A model generated the notes under the pieces. It was not told the DNA's origin. It did no database searches and was given only the letters and a program-made list of their open reading frames with translations. This document shows, piece after piece, positions 1-12,900 of a DNA stretch of 34,784 nucleotides (its first letter is position 1; the number at the start of each line of letters is the position of its first letter). The position numbers were made by a program, and so were the translations under genes. The stretch covers positions 1 through 34,784 of the forward strand of contig JAAVHY010000027.1 of NCBI GenBank assembly GCA_014799485.1, read 5' to 3'. This stretch comes from Clostridiales bacterium (GTDB taxonomy: Bacteria; Bacillota_A; Clostridia; Oscillospirales; Oscillospiraceae).

Positions 1-1
1 C

Positions 2-337
2 GACAACAGCGCCATCTTGCTGAAAAGCGATTACCAATTCAAGGGGCCGCTGACGGAAAACTTTGTCCTCCAGCAGCTCCGGGGTCAGTTTGAGGTAGAG
101 CCGCGCTATTTCTCGGATAAAAATGGTGAGATCGACTTTGTGCTGCAATACGGAACGGAGATCATCCCTGTGGAAGCCAAAGGCGGTGAGGATAAGTCCG
201 CCCCATCCTTTAAGCGGTACGTCGCGCAAAATCAGCCCCAATATGCCCTGCGCTTCTCCAAGCGGGGTTACCGCAAGGACGGCGCGATCACGAACCTGCC
301 GCTGTACCTGGCACGAAAAACAAACGAATTGCTATAA
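2..337 (+). CDS. DUF4143-type ATP-binding protein, C-terminal part
   Basis: This is the 3' end of a gene that begins before the window; the frame is open from base 2. The visible ~111 residues resemble the C-terminal nuclease-like domain of the AAA ATPase plus DUF4143 family (often annotated 'ATP-binding protein'). Visible marks are the opening LTENFVLQQL helix, and the GEIDFVL strand followed by IIPVEAKGG, which together look like a PD-(D/E)xK-type core. The ATPase half would lie upstream, so nucleotide binding cannot be checked here. The cellular role of the family is not settled; members are abundant and strain-variable in gut Firmicutes and Bacteroidetes. The gene is convergent with the giant surface-protein gene, and hairpins at 342-371 and 406-440 separate them. 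Confidence 0.8.
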   Translation, partial: DNSAILLKSDYQFKGPLTENFVLQQLRGQFEVEPRYFSDKNGEIDFVLQYGTEIIPVEAKGGEDKSAPSFKRYVAQNQPQYALRFSKRGYRKDGAITNLPLYLARKTNELL

Positions 338-341
338 AATT

Positions 342-371
342 GGGGGAGGATCTGCCGGCAGATCCTCCCCC
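342..371 (+). terminator. Perfect 30-base palindrome after the ATPase gene
   Basis: A perfect inverted repeat with 15-base arms starts 4 bases after the stop codon at 337. There is no T-run after it, so it is either a weak terminator or an mRNA 3'-end stabiliser. The second hairpin at 406-440 is the better terminator. Confidence 0.4.
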
Positions 372-405
372 TGGTTTGCGGCTTTACAAACGCTCAAATA
401 AGTCA

Positions 406-440
406 ACCGCCCTGTACCGGTTTCGGTACAGGGCGGTTTT
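406..440. terminator. Two-way rho-independent terminator between convergent genes
   Basis: A 13-base-pair stem (406-418 with 425-437) has a 6-base loop. Stem-end A/T pairs continue into TTT on the plus side (438-440) and a short T-run on the minus side. It lies 12 bases beyond the stop of the giant minus-strand gene and also downstream of the plus-strand ATPase gene, so it can serve both. Confidence 0.75.
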
Positions 441-451
441 GACATCTTCTA

Positions 452-979
452 TCAGGTGTTCTCCATAAAGTTTTTCAGCAGTTGCGCTGCCTGGGCACGG
501 GTGGCCGTCCCTCTTGGGTCAAGCATGCCGTTGCCCTTACCGCGCAGAATACCGTTCTCCACCGCCCAGCTCAGCGCCTCTACGGCGAAACTGCTGATCT
601 GGTCCGTGTCAACGAAATCAAGGACTTGGCCGCCGGCCTCGGGGCTTCCCGCGTAGCGCCAGAGCATGACAACAAATTGTTCCCGCGTGATGCTGTCGTT
701 GGGGCCGAACTGGCCGCCGCCGTAACCGCTTGCGATGCCGTTCTCCGCGGCCCAAGCGACCCCCTCCGCATACCACGCGTCGCTGCTGACGTCGTTGAAC
801 AAATCGGTCGGGTCCAGCGTCGGGCTGCCCTCCAGCCTGTACAGCACGGTGGCCAGCATGCCCCGGCTCATGGCCAGGTCCGGGCTGAACGTCGTCGTGC
901 TGGTGCCGCTGAACAGCTCATGGGCACTGGCAAAGTCCACAGCGTCGGCCGCCCAATTCTCAGGCGAGACATCAGCGAA
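452..979 (-). other. Segment encoding three SLH (S-layer homology) repeats
   Basis: This encodes residues 5231-5405. The first two repeats are clear: FADVSPENWAADAV ... FSPDLAMSRG, and FNDVSSDAWYAEGV ... FGPNDSITRE. The third (FVDTDQISSFAVEAL ... LDPRGTATRA) keeps the helix pattern and the TRA motif that corresponds to the conserved TRAE/TRAQ of SLH domains. This position and copy number are typical of non-covalent anchoring to pyruvylated secondary wall polymer. Confidence 0.9.
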
Positions 980-3900
980 GTCTTTGCTGTTGTCCACGAT
1001 CTCGATGGCGGCGGAACCGCTCAGGGGAATGCTCATCACGCCGCCGGCCACAACGGATTTCCGGACGGTTTCCCGGGTGCCGTCTTCATGGATCAGGACG
1101 GCCACCGTGCCGGGACCGGCGTCCTCCACCGAAACGGCGAGGGTCAGGCCGCCGGGGACCTGTTCCACGGTCTCGCCGCCCGCGGCCACGGTCAGCACCA
1201 CCGACTGCTCCACCTGCTCGGCCGCGATGCTGACAGTGCCGCCCGCACGGCTCAGGGTGCCCAGCGCCCCATTGGGGATGGTCACGTCGGCGACGGGAGA
1301 GGAAACGGTGAGTGCCGTGTCCGTTTTGCTGCCGAGCTGGCTTATTGTCGAGGACGGGATAGAGACCTCCGTTTTGGTCACATCACCGGTGATCTCCGGC
1401 TTGATGACCACGTTCCGGCTCTGATTCTCCACGGCCTCCTGCACCAGCTTGCTGCCATCCGCGGCGCTTATGACGGTGCTCGCCGTGCCATTCTGGACGG
1501 TAGTGGTCGTCTGGGTCGGGGTGCTTTGAGTAGCTGCCGCCGTGCTCGATGTGCCCGGCCTGCTGGCCGGAGCGCTATTCGAACTGCTGCCGTTGTTGCT
1601 TGGGGACGACTGCTCGGTCAAAGTGACCTTGACCTGAATGGTGACCGTGTTGTAGTTGGCCGTGTCGCCCGGCGTGAAGATCACATCATACTCAGCGCCA
1701 TTGACGGCTGGGGTGTTGCCGTTCGCCCAGGCAAACTTGCCGTCGGAAACGCTGAACGAACCGCCACTCAAAGGAATTTCACTCAGCAATTGCCCCTCCT
1801 TGCCGGTTGCCGTGGGATTGCCGGTAATCTTCGGATCCGCCTTCTTGATCTCCACCTTCACCTCCGCGGCGGGGATGCCGGTATAGTTGACGCTGTCCGC
1901 CACCTTGTACCAGACGCTGTACGTTCCGGCGCCGGTGCCTGTGGGGATGCTGGTCGAATACGCGCCGTTCTGGCTGGTGCTGTAAACGATCGTGCCGATA
2001 CCGCCCACTGTCGTGCCGCCGGTGACAAGGGGCTGGGCCTCTCCTGTGAAGGTCAGGCCCTTGTTCTCGGAACCGGGATTGGGCTGTGGCGCGTTTTCGA
2101 TCTGCGCGTCCACCTTGTAGATCGACGCTGTTGTTGTTTCAGGCCAGGTGATCTGATACTTGGGATCTGTGACCTTTACACCCTCGCCGTATACGATCGT
2201 GACGGTTTTGTTGCTTCCGGCATTCCCATCGTCAAAGGTGCCCGTTACGTGGATCGTGGCGTTGAGCTCAGGCACGGTAACCGTTACATCAGTAGTCTTT
2301 TCGGTGTTATACCCTCTGCTCACAGCCGTCGCGACAGCGGTAATCGGCTTCGGGTTTGCGTAGAACGGTACGCTGGCCGTGTTGGACTTGCTGTAGCCGT
2401 CTGAGGCCTCCCGGTACGCCTCTACGGTAAATCCGCCCGTTCCGGTCACGGTCACCACACCGTTGCCGTCAATGCTGGCAATATTGCCAGTTTGTTCAAT
2501 GCTCCACCGGATCGCCCCGCTGCCGGAGCCGCCCATGGCGCTCAGGCGGAAGGTGTCGCCATAATAGACGTTGGAAGGCTTCTCGGTGACAATGGACAGC
2601 GGGTTCTGGCTGGACGCCGCGATCTCAAAGGTCCCGGTCACGGGAGAGCTGAACTCATAATTGCCGCTGCCGGATTTGTCTTTGACAGTCACTGTGTAGA
2701 TACCCACGGCGATGGCGGATGTGACTGGTTCGGGGGATTCACCAAACGTTACGGTATAGGTATATTCGCTCTCCGGGATGATACGTTTTGCGGAGTCCTG
2801 GACCACGACGGTGGGCGTCTTCGGCGTGCCGTCAAACTGGAAGGTATCCAGCACACTGACGGTGGGCGTATCGGTGTTCACGCCGATCGTCACGCCGGTC
2901 ACCTGGGTCGGTGCGCTGTCCTTGTGGTTCTCATCGGCGGCGGCAGCCTTGTACCAGACGGTGTAGCCGCCCGCGTCCGTACCCGTGGGGACGGTGTAGC
3001 TGTAGTTGACGCCGTCCAGCGAGTACATCATGTTCCCGTTTGCCGCCGCGCCGGGGGTAACCAGGGCCTGGGGCTGGCCGGTGTAGTTCGTCAGCCCGCC
3101 GTTTTTCTCGGGTGCTGCCGTCACGCTTGCGGGCGCCGGGGTGATGGATGCCGTGGTGGTTTCATCGTAACTGATGTCGTATTTCGCGCTGATGGCGTCC
3201 GGGACGTTCAGGCCGGTGATGATAACGGTCTTGTTTGTCCCGGCGTTGGCGTCCGTGAAGTAGCCCGACGCGGTAATGCTGCCTTCGCCGATGTTGTCCC
3301 CGGGGACCAGGCCGATGATGGAGACGGTCCAGGAGGCAACAGTCGTGTTGCTGTCATAGGGCTTACTCGCCGCCGTCACGACTGCCTTGACCGGCTTCGG
3401 GTCAGCGTAGAACGACCAGGTGTCGGAGCTGTCGCTGGTCTCGGCCTTGACCGTGATGCTGCCGGGGCCTTTGATCTCAAACCGGCCGCCGCCTTTCGAC
3501 TCGGCCTCTCCGCTCTCGACGCTCCACGTCACTGTGCCGGAGCCGCCGGTGGCGCCCAGCTTGAGGGTGTCGCCGTAGCAGACGGTTTCCGGCTTGCCGG
3601 TGATGGTCAGCTTGGGGGCGTCTCCCTCCGTGATGGTGAAGTGGACGGTCTTGCTGAAGCTGTAGTTCTTGGTTGTGCTGGTAACCGTCACGTCGGCTTG
3701 GCCCACGTTGATGTTGTTCTTGTAGCTCACCGAGTACTCGCTGGCCGAGATGGTGACGTTGTTCTCCACATCCCGGACCGTGACGGTGGGTTTCAGCTCG
3801 CTGCCGGTGTACTTGAGGCTGTCGTCGGACAGGGTAACGTCCAGTTTGTCCGCCGCAATCGTGTTCCTGCCGATGGACACATCAACAAAGACAACGTCGC

Positions 3901-6900
3901 TGTCCGCGTACATATCATCGCCCAGCACCTTGGCAAAGACCACATAGTCATCCACTTCCGTCCCCTTAGGAATCGAGGGGGAATAGGTCCTGCCGTCCAG
4001 AGAGTAAACTACCGTTCCACCAGTTTTAGAGATACCCGCCCTAACAAGCTTCTGGGATTCTCCAGTGTAGACCAGCGTAGTTTCAGGTCTTGGTTCCAGT
4101 GCAAATTCTGCTTTGGCTTTTGTGATCTCGAACGTCGCGACCGCGGTGAACTGGTAATTGCTGCCCAGGCTTATGACTGTGGCCGTTGCGGCGCCGGGGT
4201 TGACGCTGTTGCCGATAACGTAATAGTCCACCAATTTGGTCAGCAATTTGCCGTCCACGATAACAATTACATCAGGCGTCACGGTAGAGCCAGTATAGGT
4301 ATAACTGCCAGTCACCAGTACGGTGGGCGTGACCTGTTTCGGCTGGATCGTCACCATCTTGTAACGCGGTGTAGCGTCGGCTTCTCTGACCTCGGCTCCG
4401 TTCTCACCCTCCACCTTGTACCAAACCTGGTAGGTGTCCGCGTTGGTCCCTGTGGGGATCGATGTGGTGTAGGGGCCGTTTTGCGATGTGGAATACACCA
4501 CACGGCCATTGACTGCCGTACCGGGTTTCAAAAGCTCCTGGACATAGCCGCTGTAGATCAGGATGTTCGCCTGCGGCTCATCCTTCAGATAGGCCACACC
4601 CGCCCTGATGGTAAAGGTGGTGCTGCCGCTGACGATGTAGTTCCCGCCGTCAACATCGCTGATCGTGACCTTGGCGTTGGTGCCCGCGTTCACGTTGTTG
4701 CTGTAGCCCACCGTATACTCGCCGGCGGGGATCACGATGGTGCCGTCCTTGACCGCAATAACGTCAGGTCTCTTCTCGGCGCCGTCGTAGTCGAAGGTCT
4801 CAGAGGACAGCTCGATCGTGGGATTGGTCACCGTTTTCGGGTCAATGGTCACAGGCATCACGGCCGGGGCAACATCCTTGTAATTCTCGTCGCCGGTGAC
4901 CTTGTACCAGACCGTATACGAACCGGCGTCCTTCCCCTTGGGAACGTTCGGGCCGTAGACGATGCCATCCAGAGAATACAGGATGGTCCCGTTTGTTGCA
5001 GAACCGCCGTTGACCAGGAACTGCGGCTGGCCGGTGTAGGTCAGATCATCTATGGGCGTCGGAGCGGTCACCTTCGCGGCCTTCGGGGTAATGGAGGCGG
5101 TGGTTGTGGTGTTGTAGCTGATCTCGTACTTGTCGCTGTCGGGAACCGTGCCGGTGATCGTGACCGTCTTGTTGTCCCCGGCGTTGGCATTGCTGAACTT
5201 GCCGGTCAGAGTAAGGTTGACGGTATCGCCCTTCAGCAGATCCCCGGCCTTCCAGGTGATGACCAGCTCGGCGTCGTCAGTGGTATCGAACTCCTTGTCT
5301 TTCGCGGTCACGACCGCCTCGGCGGGCCTCTTTTCCGCGCTGAACGTCCAGGCGGCAGTGCTCTCGCCGTAGTTACCGTCGGCCAATTTGGTGGCTGTAA
5401 TGGTGGCAGAACCAGATTTCAAGATTTTCACAAGGCCGTTCTGGTTGATCTCGGCAACACCTTTTCCAGCCGTAACCTCCCATTTGATGGTTCCTGTACC
5501 GGAACCGCCCACCGCGCTGAGTGTAAAGCTGTCGCCGTAGTGGACCGTGCCAGGTTTGTCTGTGATCGACAGCGGGCTCTGGCCTGTCGCAAGGATCTCA
5601 AACTCGGCTTCTTTCTCGGTAATGCTGTAATTGCCGCCGCTCACATCTTTGATCGTGACCTTGTACGTCCCGACGTCCTTCCAGTTCCCGTCGCCGTAAG
5701 CGACCGTGTACTCGCTGTCCGGGATCACACGGTTATTGTTGTCCTTCACCGTGACCTCCGGCTTATGCGCCGCGCCGTCGTAAGACGCGCCGGTGGGCTT
5801 GAGCTCGATGGTGGGAGAGGCCACCTCCTGCGGGGCGATGGTCACACTGCTTTCCAGCTTTACGCCCGCCTTGTCGTTGTGGTTGCCGTCGCCCTTCACC
5901 CGGTACCAGACGTCATAGCTGTCCGCGTCGGTGCCGGTGGGCAGGCTGGCGGAATAGGTCAGGCCGTCCGTGGAGTATTCCAGGGTGCCCTCCGTAGAGG
6001 AACCGGCTGTGACCAGAACCTGCGCGATGCCGGTGTACTTCAGATCGCCCTTAACCGCCGGAGGAGTCACGTCTGTTACGTCCGCCTTGAAGATCGACGC
6101 GGTGGTCGTGGCGGGGTAGGTGATGCTGTAGTTCTCATAAATGTTCTCTTTCCCTACGGGGAAAACCGGGCTTGTGCTGTCAACAGTCACCTTCTTGTTT
6201 GTTCCGGCGTTGGCGTCCTCAAAGCTGCCCTCCAGAGTGATCGTAATCTTTTCATCACCGTTTACCAGGTCGCTACTTTGGAGCACGGCGGTCACAGCGG
6301 CGTCCTTTTCGCCATCATAGGTCTTGGCCTCCGCGGTCACAACGGCTGTGACAGGCTTCTTCTCCGCGAAGAACGACCAAGCGGCCGTCTGGTCGGCGTA
6401 GCCGGTGGCGGAGCTGGTGGCTGTGACTTTGACGGAACCCACGCCCGTGATGGTGAGCAGGCCGTCATCGCTAATGCTCGCAATGTCCTTGCTGCTGTCA
6501 TCTTTGCCTTCAGCCTTCCAAGTGACTGTGCCGCTGCCGCCGGTCGTGTCCAGCCGGATCGTGTCGCCGTAGTAGACGCGCTCCCGCGTGTTGGTGATGG
6601 TCAGCGGGGTCTGATCCGCCGGGAGGATTTCAAATGTGGCGGTCTTGGTATTGCCGGTAAAGTCGTAGTTGGCGCCTGTGGCGGTGATGGTCAGGGTGTA
6701 GGTGCCCACGCCGGTCGGGCTGGCAACCGCATTGCCCTCGCCGTCCGTATAGGTCACCGTGTACTCGCTGCCGTTGATCTCATAACCGTTGTTGTCCCTG
6801 ATCGTGACTGTCGGTTCCTGCTTCTTCCCGTTGTATGTCGCCGTTTCAGGCGTTACCTGGATGGTGGGGTCGGTCACGGCGTTCACGATGATGGAAGCAT

Positions 6901-9900
6901 CTACCGAGGCAGGATCAGTGCCGTTGTGGTTGCCGTCGCCCTGAACCTTATACCAGACGGTGTAAGTGTCCACAGCGGTTTGTGTGGGGATAACCGGGGA
7001 ATACTCGCCGTCTTTGCTCAGGGAGTACACCATGGTCCCGCCGGACGCTTTGCCCGCCTCGGCCAGCGCCTGGGCGGCGCCGTTGTAGGGCAGGTTTTTC
7101 CTGCCGGTGGGGGCCGTCTCCACCGACGCGCCGGCCTTCCCGATGGTAAAGGCGCCCGTGCCGTTGACGATGTAGTTGCCGCCGTTGGCGTTGGTGATGA
7201 CCGCCGTCGCCTTACCGGCCTCGACGTTGTCGCGGAAGGACACGGTGTACTCACCGGCCGGAATGACCGTAGCGCCGTCTTCCACCGTGATATTAGCCGC
7301 AGCCGGCTCCTGCGGGTTGCCGTTGTAGGTATAGGTGCCGGTCACGGTGACCTTCGGGCTGACGACCTCCTTCTGCTTGATGGTCACGGAGACCGTCCAG
7401 GTCTCGGTGCCGCTTGTGTAGTTGCCGTCGCCCACCACCTTATACGTCACGGTGTAGGTGCCCGCGGTCTCCCCTTTGGGGATGCTCTCACTGTAGGTGA
7501 TGCCGTCCAGAGAATACTCAATGTGTCCGCCGGTGGCGGTGCCCACAGTCACCAGCTCCTGAGCCTGCCCGGTGTAGGTCAGATCTTTCGCCTGGGGAGA
7601 GCCGGTCAGCTGTGCGCCGGTGCTGGTGATCTCAAATGTCACGGTCTGCTCGTCAAAGGTGTAGTTGCCGCCCGCGTTGCTGGTGATGGTCACAGTGGCC
7701 TTCGCGGTTTCAGTACTGACGTTCTTATTGTTACTGTAGCTGACCGTGTACTCGCTGGCCGGAACCACCGCCTCGCCGTCCTTGATGGTGACGGTGGGCT
7801 TTTTCTCGGCGCCGTCGTACACATAGGAGTAGTTCCCGCTGCCATCATCCTGCAAATCATTGCCGGACAGGGTGATACTCACAGGGCTCAGCGTCTTCGG
7901 ACGGATGGTCACCGTCCTGGCCTGGGGCGCGGAATCGTTGTGGTTGGCGTCGCCCAGCTCCTTGTACCAGACGGTATAGGTCCCCGCGTTGGTCCCGGTG
8001 GGGACGTCTGGGGAGTACACGCCGTCTCTGGCGTCAGAGTAGACCGTAGTATTGGTATTGCCGCCGGTCACAAGGGGCTGCGCGGTTCTGTCGTACTCAC
8101 GGTCATTCGCCGTCAAATCGGGCGCGGCCGTGTCCGCCTTGAGGATAGAGGCGGTGGTGCTGCCCGGGATGGTAATGACGTACTTGTCGCTGCTGATCGG
8201 GCCGCCAGTGATCGTCACCGTCTTGTTCTGCCCCACATAGGGATCGTCAAACGTTCCCTCCAGAGCCGCGGTGTTGATGGTGTCGTCCCCCACCAGGCCG
8301 CCGTCTTTCCAAGTGACGTGGATCGTGGCCTTGGCGGGAGTTTCGCCGTCATACACCTTGTCGTCCGCGGTCACGATGGCCGTGACGGGCTTCTTCAGCG
8401 CGTTGAGGGGATAGGCCGCCTTCACAGTGTCGTAGTTCGTGCCGCCGGACTTTTCCGCGGTGATTACAGCGGAACCTGTGCCGACGATCTTCACAAAACC
8501 GTTGGCATCGATCTCGACAACACTGGCACCGGCATCGTCCACGCTCCATGTGACCGCAGCGTTTCCGGATCCGCCCACCGCGCTCAGAGTGAAGGTGTCG
8601 CCGTAGTAGACCAGGCCGGGCTTGTTGGTGATCTCCAGCGGGTTCTGCGCCGTGGTACTGATGGTGAACGTCTCTGTGACCGTTTCAACAACATAGTTGC
8701 CGCGGTCAATGTTCTCGATCTTGACGGTGTAATCGCCCTTGTCCGTCCAGTTCTCACCGTTGTCGGAAACATAGGTGACCGTATACTCGCTGGTCGGGAT
8801 CACGTTGTTGGCGCCGTCCCGGAGGGTGACCGTGGTGGGCTTATGCTCCTGGCCGTCATACTTGGCGCCGGAGGGCGTCAGCTCGATCCGAGGCGTCACA
8901 GACTGCTTGGCGATGGTCACCTGCGTGGACTTGACCGCGCTGTCGGTGTGGTTGCCGTCGCCCTGGGCCTTGAAATAGACCGTGTACGTGCCGGCGTCCT
9001 TGCCCGTGGGGACGGACGCGGTGAAATTGGCGCCGTCCAGGGAGTAGACCATGATGCCGCCTGTCGCAGTCCCCGCTGTGACCAGCTCCTGGGCCTGGCT
9101 GGCGTCGTAGGTCAGGGGGGTGTTCGCTGTCGGCTCTGTGTCTACTGTCGCGGCCCCCGCCAAAATGGAAGCTGTGGTTGTGGCGGGATAGATGATCTCA
9201 TAGTTATCCGCATTGGTACCGGTGGCGGACGCGTTCGAGCTGTCTATTGTCACCTTCTTGCTGGTTCCAACGTTGGGGTCGTCAAAGGTGCCGGTCACGC
9301 CGATGATGGTGATGGAATCGCCGGACACCAGTTCGCTGCCGGGTACAGAGGCATGTACTGTGGCCGTCTTGTCGTTGGCGATAAAGCTACGGTCATCCGC
9401 CGTCACCACCGCCGTCACCCGCTTTTGGGCCGCGCTGAACTCCCACGTGGCGGATACGTCTTTGTAGTTGCCGCCCGCGGAGCGCTTCGCCGTCACCTTG
9501 ATAGGCCCGCCCACGTCCTTCACGGTGAGCAGTCCGGTGGTGGTGCTGATGGTGCTGTTGACCGTGCCGCCGCCGGCATCGGTGACCGTCCAAGTCACCG
9601 CACTGCCGCCGATGCCGCCCGTCGTGCCAAGCTGAATGACGTCGCCGTAGCGGACCTGGGCCTTGGTGCCGGTGATGGAGATGGTCTCCTGGTTCGCCGG
9701 TACGATTTCAAAGGTCCGGGTGTTGCTGCCCTTTATGTCATAATTGGAGGTTGCCGGCGTGGTGACCGTCACGGTGTAGGTGCCTACATCCACCATGTTG
9801 CCGCCGGTGATCGCCACGGTGTACTCATGCTCCGGGATCAAAAGGCCGTTATCATCGTAGACGGCGGTGACCGTCGGCTTCTGCTGGCCGCCGTTGAACG

Positions 9901-12900
9901 TGAACTGATTCGAGGACAGCGAGATCGTGGGGTTGGTCACGGTGTTTTTGGCGATGGTCACCGTACCCAGCGCAACGGGGGCTGTATCGCTATGGTTCGC
10001 GTTGCCCAGAACCTTGTAGCTGATCTCATAGTCGCCCACCGCCGAGGCAGAGGGGACGGCCGCGGACCAGTTCCCGCCGTTCACCGAGTAGACCACGGTG
10101 CCGTCGTCGGACACACCGGCCTTGACCAGATCCTGGACGGCGCCATTGTACTTCAGGCCGGTTTTCTCCTCCGGGGGCGTAACCACCGGGGCTTTCTTTG
10201 TGATCTCGAAGTAGGCCGTGCCGTTGACGATGTAATTTCCGCCGGTGGCGTTGCTGACAATGACCTTCGCGGTGCCCGCGTTGGTGTTGTCTTGGTAGGT
10301 CACGGAGTACTCAGTGTCAGCAATCGGGTCATGATCATCGCCAGTGTTGACCCCGCCCTCAACGGTGACGGTGGGCTCGCACTCATTGCCGTCATACACA
10401 TAGGAAGCCGGGTTCAGCGTGATCTTCGGGGTGATCGTCTTGGGCTTGATGGTCACGGACACCTGGCCGGGCGCGGTATCGCCGTGGTTGGCGTCGCCCT
10501 TTACCATGTAGTAGACGGTGTAAGTGCCCGCGTTGGTTTCCTGGGGGATGGTCTCCGAATAGGAGCCAGCCGCGCCGGTGGAGGAATACACCACTGTGCC
10601 GCCGGTGGCGCTGCCCACGTTCACCAGATCCTGAGCGGTGCCGTCATAGGTCAGATCCTTGGCCTTGGGAGTTTCGGTCAGCACCGCGGCGCCGTTCCTG
10701 ATCTCGAAGCTCACCGTCACGTCGTCAAACTTGTAGTTGCCGTCGGCCTTGGCCGTGACGGTCACGGCAGCGGCGGTACCGGCATTCTTGTTATTGGCGT
10801 AGCTCACGTCGTAGTCGCTGGCCGCGAGTGTGGCGCCGTCATCGTCCGCCTTAACTGTGACGGCAGGTTTCTTCTCAGCGCCGTCGAAAACGTAGTAGTA
10901 AACACTGCCATCCTTCTTCAAATCGTGGTCGGACAGCTCGACGGTCACGGCGACCTCTCTGGGCGTGATATTCGCCTGGGTCGTGGCAGGGATGCTGACT
11001 GCGTACTTGGCAGTATCGGCGGTGATGGAGAAACCGGGATCGGAGCAATCCAGCGTGACAGTCTTGTTGCTGCCGGCATTGACATCGTCAAACGTACCCT
11101 TCAGGCCGGTGATGGTGATGGTGTCATTGTCGGGGTCTACCAGATCGTTCACGACAGCGCTTGTTACCACAGCCGTATTCTTCCCATCGTAGACCTTATT
11201 CGCGACAGTCACTACCGCCGTGACCGGCTTGGGCTCCACAGTGAACGTCCAGGTGTCGCTCACCGTCCCGTAGTTGGGGACGGTCCGCTCCGCTGTGACG
11301 GTGATGGAGCCGGTATCCTTGACAGTGAGTTCACCCGTAGCCGGGTCAATGGTGGAATTGGCTCCGCCCGCGGTCATGCTCCACGTCACCGTCCCGTTGC
11401 CGGAGCCGCCGGTGGTATCCAGCGTTGTGACTTTGTCGCCGTAACAGACGTGGTCGGGCTTGCCGGTGATGTTCAGGGCGGCCTGCTCCGCCGCGACGAT
11501 CTCCACCGTGGCGGTCTCGGAGAACGTGTAGTTCCCGTTGGCCACATTTTCGATGGTCGCCTCATACGTCCCGGCATCTGTTAATATGCCGGTAACCGTT
11601 ATGCCGTCAGCATTTGCCCATGTGACCGTATACTGCTCCTCGTCAATGACGGTTTTGCCGTCTTTGACTGTGACCTTCGGGTCCTTCTTCGTGCCGTCGT
11701 ACAGATAGGAGGACTCCGACAGCTCGATCACAGGGGTGATGGATTTGGGGGCGATGGTCACGGTCACAGGTGCCGCGTTCACCGCCACGCCGGTATGATC
11801 GGCGGTTTCGTCTACCTTATAGTAGACGGTGTAATCGCCCGCATCGGTTCCAGTGGGGATCTCCGGGAAGAAGTTGATCCCATCCAGAGAATACACGATA
11901 AAGCCCACATTGGTCTTGCCCGCCGTGACCAGTGCCTGGGGTTGGCCGGTGTAGGTCAGCGGCGCGATACCCGCGGGGTCGGTGGTGATCTCCGCGGCCA
12001 CCAGTGTGATATCGGCGGTCACCGTGCCGGGGTAGCTGACAGCGTATTTGGCCGTGTCCCCGGTCACCTTGACTTTTGAGGTATCCAGCGTGACGGTTTT
12101 CCCTGTTCCAACCGCGGGGGTATCAAAGGCGGCGGTGATGCTGTCAGGGTCGATGGTGACCGCATCGCCGTTTATTGTGGCGATCTCCGCGGAGGTCACA
12201 GTGGCGTTTGTATTGCCGTCATAGGGCTTATTATCTACCGTAACAGCAGCCTCAACGGGCATCGGCGCGGCGGTGAAGGTCCACTGGGTCTCGGCGGAGA
12301 GGTAGTTGGTATCCGCGGCTTTCTCCACCGTAACCGTCACTTCGCCCACACCGGTAATGGTTACCTTGCCGTCTGCGTCTACAGAGGCGGAGCCGGTCGC
12401 ATTCCAGGTCACCCCGCCGTTCCCGCTGCCGCCGGTGACGGTCAGCTGGAAGCTGTCCCCGTAGTTGGTGGCGGCGGGCTTCCCGCCGATGACCAATTCT
12501 GCCTGCGGGATCTTGCCGATGGCGAAAGTCGCTTCGTTGGCAGGGGCCTCAAGCTTGCTCAAATCATAGTTGCCGTCTGTCTTATCGCTGATCGTAATGG
12601 TGTAAGTCCCCACGTCTGTCGGATCGACAACATTGCACAACCAGTCGTACTCCTCCTCAGACAGCAGCGTTTTCCCATCCCAGACTTTCACCTCGGGCAG
12701 CTTCACCGTGCCATCGTAGGCAAAGCCCTCAGGCGACAGCTCGATGGTGATGGCGGTCAGCGGTTTGCGCTGGATGGTCACGGGCACAGGCTCCCCCGTG
12801 AAGTCGTTGTGGTTCTTATCGCCGGTGACCTTATAGTAGACGGTGTAATCCCCCGCCTCGGTGGCGGTGGGGATCGCGGCGGAATAAGTGCTCGTCGGGC

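Noticed and set aside
452..700. Possible sortase (LPXTG) anchor at the end of the giant protein
   Set aside because: The C-terminus consists of SLH repeats ending in KNFMENT, with no LPXTG, hydrophobic span or basic tail. LPTGT strings inside modules are repeat sequence.
7018..7254. Short minus-strand frame inside the giant gene (Arg/Pro/Ser-rich)
   Set aside because: Out-of-frame shadow; composition is typical of GC-rich alternate frames and the main frame is continuous through it.
2492..11584. Plus-strand open frame of 3030 codons opposite the giant gene
   Set aside because: It is codon-aligned with the sense gene, has low-complexity Arg/Gly/Asp/His-rich composition, no domains and no ribosome binding site. 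Its openness follows from lack of TTA, CTA and TCA in the sense codons.
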